Assembly (NCBI GenBank): GCA_013214985.1
Contig: JABSRY010000195.1
Location: 1 to 5,441 of the forward strand
Length of the DNA stretch: 5,441 nt
Origin: Hyphomicrobiales bacterium
Lineage (GTDB): Bacteria > Pseudomonadota > Alphaproteobacteria > Rhizobiales > OSC116
Direction of reading: 5' to 3'
Below the pieces are notes generated by a model. That model ran no database searches, was not told where the DNA came from, and saw only the letters and a list, made by a program, of their open reading frames with translations. The translations under genes were made by a program, and so were the position numbers. Below are positions 1 through 4,799 of this stretch, one piece after another. Positions within the stretch are counted from its first letter, which is position 1, and the number at the start of each line of letters is the position of its first letter.

Positions 1-314
1 CCCACGCGGGCAGAGGGTATAAGGTCGTGCAAACCTTGTGCAAGCCCTTCGCCAGCTCTTAAAATAGAGAATATGCACAATTTACGTCCCGCCAGCTGAG
101 GCGCATTGGTTTTAGCAAGTGGTGTTTCAATTTCAATCAATTCAATCGGTAAATGCCGAGTGACTTCATAACCCAACAATAAGCTAATTTCTTTAATAAG
201 TGCTCTAAACATTACCGAAGGCGTGTCTTTTTTACGCATAATAGTAAGTTTATGTTGAATAAGTGGGTGGTTAATAACACTAACACCATCAATTTCATGT
301 TTAACAACAGACAT
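1..314 (-). CDS. upp: Uracil phosphoribosyltransferase, N-terminal half (cut by window edge)
   Basis: Upp is a cytosolic enzyme that salvages uracil: uracil + PRPP gives UMP + pyrophosphate. The first 104 codons are visible, about half of the usual ~210-residue protein. Family landmarks are HPLIQHKLTIMR (residues 16-27), the LLGYEVTR helix region (46-53), IETPL (62-66), LAGRKL (74-79) and SILRAG (83-88), ending at IPSARV, just before the conserved glycines. The C-terminal PRPP-binding motif lies beyond the left edge and cannot be checked. The ATG at 314-312 is chosen because AGAGG precedes it at good spacing and the N-terminus matches family length. In SILRAGEGL the Glu stands where I remember Asn in many alphaproteobacterial homologues; this is unverified. 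It lies 84 bases downstream of nnrS on the same strand with no clear terminator between, so co-transcription is possible. The composition and frame look intact, so the truncation is only the window boundary. Confidence 0.93.
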   Translation of the reverse strand, partial: MSVVKHEIDGVSVINHPLIQHKLTIMRKKDTPSVMFRALIKEISLLLGYEVTRHLPIELIEIETPLAKTNAPQLAGRKLCIFSILRAGEGLAQGLHDLIPSARV

Positions 315-398
315 ATTTTTCCTCTAACTATAGTATTTACAATATATTGTCATAAAATTGGGTTGGCGTCTTTATTAAAATAAAATTCGTACAAACCG

Positions 399-1580
399 TT
401 ACGATTTGCGTTCAGAAAAATAGTAGGGCCCATATTGATATATAAAAACCAAAAATGTTAAAATCCACGCCAATGCCGATAAAAATAATAACTCATTTCT
501 TAAGTCATCAGTCAACGATGCTAATAATCGGAATATGACCGATAAGTTAATAAATATATAGCAAGAAATAGTAAGTTTTGATGCCCGAATTGCTCGCCCC
601 GTATGCCCAAGGCTTGCCCTAGTCATAACCGCAATAATCATCGATGCAAAACCACCAACTGTAATCGCATGTATTGGCAGGTCATATTGCTCAAAAGAAA
701 TAATAATAAACCAACCCAATAACAACAATCCAAATACTAACCAAGCATACGCAGTTTGCAATATAACCAACATTGGGTTCGTGTAAATTGCTCCAAATTT
801 CCATCGACTAAGCCTAATGCCATTTAGAATACCAGAAACAACAATAGCGATACCGGTTAGCTTGTTTTCAGGTAAAATCCCCCAAGAAAATAATGCAAAT
901 ATGCTGAAAAATATGCAAAATAAATCAAACTTGTTCATTAAGGTCGGCAAATGTCTGCTACCATTATTTTTTAACCAACTGGTCGTAAAGTTAGGGATAA
1001 TTCTACCACCAATTATCATAACCAAAACAGATATCAATATTAATGAAAACCTGTGACCATATTGCGCTGTTTCAATATTTAAATTGGTTTCTAAATGCAT
1101 CAAACCATTCGCGATACCAAATAAAAAAACCAACATTGCAATGGGCAAATTCTTCTTATTACCCTGAATATAAATTTCTCTAAAAATATATAGGCTCAAT
1201 ATAAAAAAGAACGGTAAATCAGCCAATGCGGCAAATAACGCACCTGTATATTCAGAGTAAAATATTACAATTCTACCCAAAACCCATAACAAAAATAAAG
1301 ATAGTAAATTCAGACCTTTTAATGGTGGGCGGCCTGTCCAATTCGGTATTGCGGTTAATAAAAACCCAGCAATTGCTGCTCCAATAAACCCAAATATCAT
1401 TTCATGTAAATGCCAATTGGTTGGTGAAAATATACTGTTAATTTCAATAAAACCCAATAAATAGGCAATCCATATTACAGTATTTAAAATCGCAATAATT
1501 GCAGAACCCAAAAAAAACGGACGAAAACCATTCCGTAAAAATACGGGTGTTTTATTAAGCCTTATATTTGCATCACTCAT
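399..1580 (-). CDS. nnrS: NnrS family multipass membrane protein
   Basis: This is a 393-residue, very hydrophobic protein with roughly 11-12 predicted membrane segments, placed in the inner membrane. NnrS proteins are haem- and copper-containing membrane proteins, originally found next to nitrite/nitric oxide reductase genes and linked to tolerance of nitrosative stress; the exact chemistry is not settled. Diagnostic motifs are GFRPFFLGSA (residues 18-27), WHLHEM (56-61), GFLLTAIPNWTG (72-83), GGRIIPNFT (191-199), HAITVGG (304-310) and MTRASLGHTGR (319-329). Many conserved His residues are present (57, 59, 162, 176, 304, 326) and could bind haem. One possible oddity is the stretch before YAW (about 274-280), which reads LQTAYAW; from memory most homologues have His where Gln275 sits. 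The ATG at 1580 is kept because the GFRPFF motif then starts at the usual distance; the ribosome site is weak (TTAGGG). No nitrite or NO reductase gene is in view, so the context does not show denitrification. Confidence 0.93.
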   Translation of the reverse strand: MSDANIRLNKTPVFLRNGFRPFFLGSAIIAILNTVIWIAYLLGFIEINSIFSPTNWHLHEMIFGFIGAAIAGFLLTAIPNWTGRPPLKGLNLLSLFLLWVLGRIVIFYSEYTGALFAALADLPFFFILSLYIFREIYIQGNKKNLPIAMLVFLFGIANGLMHLETNLNIETAQYGHRFSLILISVLVMIIGGRIIPNFTTSWLKNNGSRHLPTLMNKFDLFCIFFSIFALFSWGILPENKLTGIAIVVSGILNGIRLSRWKFGAIYTNPMLVILQTAYAWLVFGLLLLGWFIIISFEQYDLPIHAITVGGFASMIIAVMTRASLGHTGRAIRASKLTISCYIFINLSVIFRLLASLTDDLRNELLFLSALAWILTFLVFIYQYGPYYFSERKS

Positions 1581-1586
1581 CGTAGA

Positions 1587-1616
1587 ACCCTAACCTAATT
1601 TATATTTCGTTAGGGT
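1587..1616. promoter_or_regulatory. Perfect 8-bp inverted repeat, candidate operator of nnrS
   Basis: ACCCTAAC at 1587-1594 and GTTAGGGT at 1609-1616 are exact reverse complements separated by 14 bases, so the arm centres are 22 bp apart, about two helical turns. The repeat sits 7-36 bases upstream of the nnrS start and brackets the candidate -10 box; the near arm also overlaps the weak Shine-Dalgarno sequence. This geometry fits a dimeric repressor site, but the sequence does not match the FNR/NnrR box (TTGAT-N4-ATCAA) or the NsrR consensus as I remember them, so the regulator is unknown. An RNA hairpin with a 14-base loop is the alternative. Confidence 0.5.
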
Positions 1617-1626
1617 ATGTACTCAA
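1599..1626 (-). promoter_or_regulatory. Candidate sigma-70-type promoter of nnrS
   Basis: Reading the minus strand, TTGAGT (1626-1621; 4 of 6 to TTGACA) is followed after 16 bases by TATAAA (1604-1599; 5 of 6 to TATAAT). Transcription would begin near 1592, leaving a leader of about 12 bases that contains TAGGG as ribosome site. A half-site TTGAT (1640-1636) lies where the upstream half of an FNR/NnrR-type box centred near -41.5 would be, but the other half is poor (about 2 of 5), so activation by such a regulator is only a weak possibility. In AT-rich DNA such matches are common; confidence is moderate. Confidence 0.4.
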
Positions 1627-1728
1627 CGAATTATTATCAATTCGGCAGATTGACGCATGTATTTTATGTAATTGTTTCACAGATTAATTTAAATTTATGC
1701 GAGGCTAATTTATATGAATTTCATTATT

Positions 1729-2124
1729 TTAATTACGCTTTGCTATTTTTTCCATATAGGCCATATTCTTGGATGCCAAATTTTTCGGAATTAAATTTTT
1801 ATCATAAAATAGAACCGTCTGATTGATATGTTGACCCTTAATCGTAATAAGTTGATCAATGTTAATTTTGTAAATTTTTTCGTCAATAATGCAAATTTCA
1901 AATTTATACCGAAATAACTGCTCAGATATTTGTTCTAGTTTTTTAGTTTTGCAATGGAATGGCAAAGAGACATTGCGGTTATATTCTATATAGTCGGCCA
2001 AATACCATGTTTCGATAAATCGGCCTTTAAAATGAAAGTTATCAATCAGAATATTATTCAATTTATCCCAGTCAGCACAGTTCATAATATCTATATATTG
2101 TTTAATGGTTGCAAGTTTGGGCAT
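1729..2124 (-). CDS. Small NTF2-like (SnoaL-like) protein, function unknown
   Basis: I do not recognise a specific family for this 131-residue soluble protein. The first ~35 residues follow the pattern of NTF2-like folds: an amphipathic helix, then ADWDKLNNILIDNFHFKG (about 17-34), equivalent to the common 'gDWdaL..ll.ddf.f.g' pattern, followed by a segment rich in aromatic residues and then alternating beta-like stretches (FRYKFEICII, IYKINIDQLITIKG). Length fits a single NTF2-like domain. No signal peptide or membrane segment is seen. The C-terminus is Lys/Asn-rich. The ATG at 2124 has AAAAGG seven bases upstream (minus strand), so the start looks good. It lies 148 bases upstream of nnrS on the same strand and is divergent from pyrC. 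NTF2-like proteins range from enzymes (ketosteroid isomerase type) to ligand-binding accessory domains, so no function is assigned. Codon use is as AT-rich as in nnrS, giving no sign of recent transfer. Confidence 0.75.
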   Translation of the reverse strand: MPKLATIKQYIDIMNCADWDKLNNILIDNFHFKGRFIETWYLADYIEYNRNVSLPFHCKTKKLEQISEQLFRYKFEICIIDEKIYKINIDQLITIKGQHINQTVLFYDKNLIPKNLASKNMAYMEKIAKRN

Positions 2125-2331
2125 GGTTCAACCTTTTGGTTTATTTGCTAAATTATGACTCAAAGCAAAAAAATAAGATATACGACGTTTAGCCTATCTT
2201 GATAATTAGCACCACCCAATAATCGGCAAATTTATTTAGTCTTTAATAAAATATAAAAAGAATAGATTGTCAGTAGCCTAAGGTATATTAAACAGAGTAA
2301 GCAGTGGTTCATTCAAAACGGGGTGATAAAA
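2125..2331. other. Divergent intergenic region between NTF2-like gene and pyrC
   Basis: This AT-rich stretch of about 207 bases must hold the promoters for both directions. I see no small gene. A 6-bp inverted repeat, AAGATA (2175-2180) and TATCTT (2195-2200), has a 14-base spacer, the same spacer as the repeat before nnrS but with an unrelated sequence. A TATATT (2284-2289) could be a -10 box for pyrC, but no matching -35 lies at 16-18 bases. Towards the minus strand, CATAAT (2157-2152) could be a -10 box, again with a poor -35. The pyrC ribosome site GGGGTGAT (2320-2327) is strong. Confidence 0.4.
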
Positions 2332-3378
2332 ATGTCAGAAAATAAATCAATTACAATTAAAAAACCAGATGATTGGCACGTGCATTTACGCGATGGCGAC
2401 ATGCTAAACCGTGTATTGCCTTTCACTTCTAAAGATTTTAAACGCGCAATAATTATGCCCAATTTATTGCCACCAGTTTGCACAGTAAAAGATGCCATTG
2501 CCTATAAGCAAAGAATATTAGCAGTTTTACCAGCAGAGCATGACTTCACACCCTTAATGGTGGTCTATCTAACCGAAGGCACAGATGCTGACGATCTTGA
2601 GCAGGGCTATGCTTCAGGGGCAATTCAAGCCGTAAAACTATACCCAGCTGGTGCAACAACCAACAGCGATAGCGGCGTAAAAGATTTCAGCAAAGTTCAT
2701 AACGTGTTTGAACGCATGTCAAAAATCGGCTTACCATTATTAGTGCATGGTGAAGTGGTCGATAGCAATATAGATATTTTCGATAGAGAAGCAGTGTTCA
2801 TCGATCGGGTATTAGAACCCATCATTCAAAAGTTTCCAGACCTAAAAATAGTAATGGAGCATATAACCACCAAAAATGCTGCCGATTATGTTTTATCAAA
2901 AAATAAAAACTTAGCAGCAAGCATAACAACCCATCATTTAATGATAAACCGTAATGCCATGCTCGTTGGCGGCATTAAGCCCCATTATTATTGTTTGCCA
3001 ATTCTAAAGCGTGAAGAACATAGACAGGCCTTGCGGGCTGTTGCAACAAGCGGCGATAAACGCTTCTTCTTAGGCACCGATTCGGCACCCCATACCGATG
3101 ATACTAAATATACAGCATGTGGTTGCGCAGGCGTTTTTAACGCACCTAACGCCATTATTTGCTGTGCAACCGTGTTCGAAGATGAAAATGCGTTAAATAA
3201 TTTGGAAGCATTTCTATCCATAAATGGCCCCACTTATTATGGCCTGTCAATAAATCAAGAAGAAATAACGTTGCATAAAGTAAATGAGCCATTAGATATT
3301 GCCAAACAATATGCAAATTTAAAAGGCACACTCACAATATTCGATCCACTAACACCATTATATTGGCGTATAAAATAA
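2332..3378 (+). CDS. pyrC: Dihydroorotase, class II (PyrC)
   Basis: PyrC is the cytosolic zinc enzyme that interconverts N-carbamoyl-L-aspartate and L-dihydroorotate, the third step of de novo pyrimidine synthesis. The protein is 348 residues from this start, the same length as E. coli PyrC as I remember it. All metal and catalytic residues are in place: His16 and His18 in WHVHLRDGD, the carboxylated lysine Lys102 in AVKLYPAGATTN, His139 in LLVHGEV, His177 in MEHITTK and Asp250 in LGTDSAPH. Further family marks are MPNLLPPV (42-49), FDREAVFI (150-157), NRNAMLVGG (206-214), CLPILKR (221-227) and CGCAGVFNAP shortly after the DSAPH motif. A GTG at 2323 would add three residues, but GGGGTGAT lies about 7 bases before the ATG at 2332, and that GTG is itself part of the ribosome site, so the ATG is preferred. 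It is the first gene of the pyrC-pyrE-rpiA run. No broken residues; an active enzyme is expected. Confidence 0.97.
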   Translation: MSENKSITIKKPDDWHVHLRDGDMLNRVLPFTSKDFKRAIIMPNLLPPVCTVKDAIAYKQRILAVLPAEHDFTPLMVVYLTEGTDADDLEQGYASGAIQAVKLYPAGATTNSDSGVKDFSKVHNVFERMSKIGLPLLVHGEVVDSNIDIFDREAVFIDRVLEPIIQKFPDLKIVMEHITTKNAADYVLSKNKNLAASITTHHLMINRNAMLVGGIKPHYYCLPILKREEHRQALRAVATSGDKRFFLGTDSAPHTDDTKYTACGCAGVFNAPNAIICCATVFEDENALNNLEAFLSINGPTYYGLSINQEEITLHKVNEPLDIAKQYANLKGTLTIFDPLTPLYWRIK

Positions 3379-3388
3379 GGGTTCTCAA

Positions 3389-3922
3389 ATGTCTAAAATA
3401 GATAAAAAACAATTAGCCAAAGAAATAGGCGAAACATGTTGGATTACGGGTGAGTTTAAATTACGCTCAGGTCAAATTTCTAGCGATTATTTCGATAAAT
3501 ATCGCTTCGAAGCATTACCGCATTTGTTAGTGCCAATCGCCACTCTAATGGCCGAAAAAATTGCCGCAAAAGACGATACGTTTTTTGCGTTAGCAGGTTT
3601 AGAGTTAGGCGGCGTACCAATCGCCACAGCCATCGGCATACAAAATGGCATGCCTTCTTTATTTGTACGCAAAAAAGCCAAAGAATATGGCACATGCCAA
3701 TTTGCCGAAGGCTTAGATTTTAAAGGTAAAAAATTAGTCATTATCGAAGATGTGGTCACAACTGGCGGGCAAATTATCGAGAGTACAAAAATGCTACGCG
3801 AAGCGGGCGCAATTGTAGAACAAGTTATCTGTGTCTTATTGCGTGACAAATCGGGCATCGAAAAATTAGCAGCCGAAGGGCTAACATTAGATTATGTATT
3901 CTCCCGTGAAGATTTTGAATAG
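3389..3922 (+). CDS. pyrE: Orotate phosphoribosyltransferase (PyrE)
   Basis: PyrE joins orotate to PRPP to give orotidine 5'-phosphate, the fifth step of UMP synthesis, in the cytosol. The 177-residue protein is shorter than E. coli PyrE (about 213) but within the range of short OPRTs. Visible motifs are the N-terminal FKLRSGQISSDYFD (residues 23-36), the LAGLELGGVPIA substrate region (68-79), the mobile loop beginning VRKKAKEYGT (93-102) with its conserved Arg/Lys residues, and the PRPP-binding motif VIIEDVVTTGGQ (117-128) with the acidic pair Glu120-Asp121. The ATG at 3389 is preceded by AAGGG seven bases upstream and follows the pyrC stop by 10 bases, so the two are almost certainly co-transcribed. 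The product of PyrC, after dihydroorotate dehydrogenase (not in this window), is the substrate of PyrE. OMP decarboxylase (pyrF) is also not in the window. No disruption is seen. Confidence 0.96.
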   Translation: MSKIDKKQLAKEIGETCWITGEFKLRSGQISSDYFDKYRFEALPHLLVPIATLMAEKIAAKDDTFFALAGLELGGVPIATAIGIQNGMPSLFVRKKAKEYGTCQFAEGLDFKGKKLVIIEDVVTTGGQIIESTKMLREAGAIVEQVICVLLRDKSGIEKLAAEGLTLDYVFSREDFE

Positions 3923-3931
3923 GAAATAATT

Positions 3932-4627
3932 ATGAGCGCCGAAAGTTTAAAACAAAAAGCAGCTGAAGCTGCGTTGGATTATGTAAAACCAGGTATGAAG
4001 TTGGGCTTAGGTACAGGCAGTACCGCCAATTTCTTTATTAAAGCATTGGGCAAAAAAGTTGCAAATGGTTTTGATGTAATTTGTGTTCCAACTTCAATCG
4101 CATCACAAGAATTAGCCGCAAGCCTAAATATTCCACTTACAACATTGGATGATACTCCGGCATTAGATTTAGTGGTCGATGGCGCAGATGAGTTAGACGC
4201 AGAGTTAAACCTTATAAAAGGTGGTGGCGGTGCGTTGCTCCGCGAAAAAATCGTAGCCGCTGCTTCAAGCCAAATGGTGGTCATTGCTGATGATAGCAAG
4301 TTAGTCGATTTTTTAGGCGCATATCCACTACCTGTTGAAGTCGTCCCTTTTGGTGCGGCCGCAACTATTCATATGATGAAAGCCGCAATTAAAAGCGCAG
4401 GTGCATCAGGCGCTATTCGCCAACGTAATAATATAGATGGTACAGCATTCATAACCGATGGTGGGCATTATATTTATGATTGCGCTTTAGCAAAAATAGA
4501 AAACCCCAAACAGTTAGCAAAAAATTTAAACCTCATTCCAGGTGTTGTTGAGCACGGGCTTTTCATCGGCCTTTCAAAGGTGGCTATTTTAGCAACAGAA
4601 AATGGCATCAAAAAAATTGAACTATAG
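3932..4627 (+). CDS. rpiA: Ribose-5-phosphate isomerase A
   Basis: RpiA interconverts ribulose 5-phosphate and ribose 5-phosphate in the pentose phosphate pathway; ribose 5-phosphate is then made into PRPP. The protein is 231 residues, slightly longer than E. coli RpiA (219). The phosphate-binding loop GLGTGSTA is at residues 25-32, the catalytic DGADE at 83-87 (Asp83 and Asp86), and KGGGGALLREK at 96-106 carries Lys96 and the catalytic base Glu105. The VVIADDSKLVDFLG and PLPVEVVPFG stretches that follow are typical of RpiA and, from memory, of alphaproteobacterial forms. The start ATG is preceded by AGGAA, which overlaps the pyrE stop codon; the gap to pyrE is 9 bases, so it is the third gene of the operon. 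Linking rpiA to pyrE makes biochemical sense because PyrE uses PRPP derived from the RpiA product. A strong terminator follows 45 bases after the stop. Confidence 0.96.
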   Translation: MSAESLKQKAAEAALDYVKPGMKLGLGTGSTANFFIKALGKKVANGFDVICVPTSIASQELAASLNIPLTTLDDTPALDLVVDGADELDAELNLIKGGGGALLREKIVAAASSQMVVIADDSKLVDFLGAYPLPVEVVPFGAAATIHMMKAAIKSAGASGAIRQRNNIDGTAFITDGGHYIYDCALAKIENPKQLAKNLNLIPGVVEHGLFIGLSKVAILATENGIKKIEL

Positions 4628-4671
4628 CTAGTAAGTTTCAATCTTATAAATATATCTTATAGATTATAATT

Positions 4672-4698
4672 ATGGCTTCCTATAGTGGAAGCCATTTT
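4672..4698 (+). terminator. Rho-independent terminator of pyrC-pyrE-rpiA
   Basis: A perfect 9-bp stem, ATGGCTTCC (4672-4680) with GGAAGCCAT (4687-4695), closes a 6-base loop TATAGT and is followed directly by a short T run (4695-4698) and AT-rich DNA. It lies 45 bases after the rpiA stop, the expected place for the operon end. The stem is G+C-containing within AT-rich surroundings, which supports a real terminator. The T tract is short, so efficiency may be moderate. Confidence 0.85.
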
Positions 4699-4720
4699 CA
4701 TAATATCAAAGCGTTTTTAT

Positions 4721-4740
4721 CAATCAAATTTATTTGATTG
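4721..4740. repeat. Perfect 8-bp inverted repeat in the leader of the transporter gene
   Basis: CAATCAAA (4721-4728) and TTTGATTG (4733-4740) are exact reverse complements with a 4-base loop. There is no T run on either strand after the stem, so it is not a standard terminator. It stands between the rpiA terminator and the transporter start and could be an operator or a leader hairpin. Chance is possible in such AT-rich DNA. Confidence 0.45.
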
Positions 4741-4759
4741 TGGTTTCGCTAATTGCCAC

Positions 4760-4799
4760 ATATTGTCGTTTAAAAAAAGCAGGTTTTAAATGACAATAT
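4760..4799 (+). promoter_or_regulatory. Long inverted repeat covering the transporter start codon
   Basis: The left arm (4760-4775, ATATTGTCGTTTAAAA) and right arm (4784-4799, TTTTAAATGACAATAT) match over 16 positions with one difference, which would be a G-U pair in RNA. The 8-base loop (4776-4783) holds AAAGCAGG, the Shine-Dalgarno sequence, and the right arm includes the ATG at 4790-4792. In mRNA this would form a stem that hides the start codon and holds the ribosome site in the loop. The stem is mostly A-U, so its stability is modest. It could work as a translational switch (temperature, protein or small RNA) or, at the DNA level, as an operator. The pairing is seen directly; any function is inferred. 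Confidence 0.6.

Noticed and set aside
1595..1715. Direct repeat CTAATTTATAT at 1595-1605 and 1705-1715
   Set aside because: Only 11 AT-rich bases, with no further similarity around the two copies; likely chance.
2231..2250. Inverted repeat TTTATT/AATAAA upstream of pyrC as a terminator or operator
   Set aside because: It is made almost only of A and T, with a 6-bp stem; such pairs arise often in this region, and no T run or operator pattern supports it.
2323..2331. GTG at 2323 as the pyrC start
   Set aside because: It falls within the strong ribosome site GGGGTGAT, which is correctly spaced for the ATG at 2332; starting there also gives the usual PyrC length.
3487..3858. Open frame of about 123 codons antisense to pyrE
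   Set aside because: It is a shadow of pyrE, whose motifs are unmistakable; the antisense product looks like no known protein.
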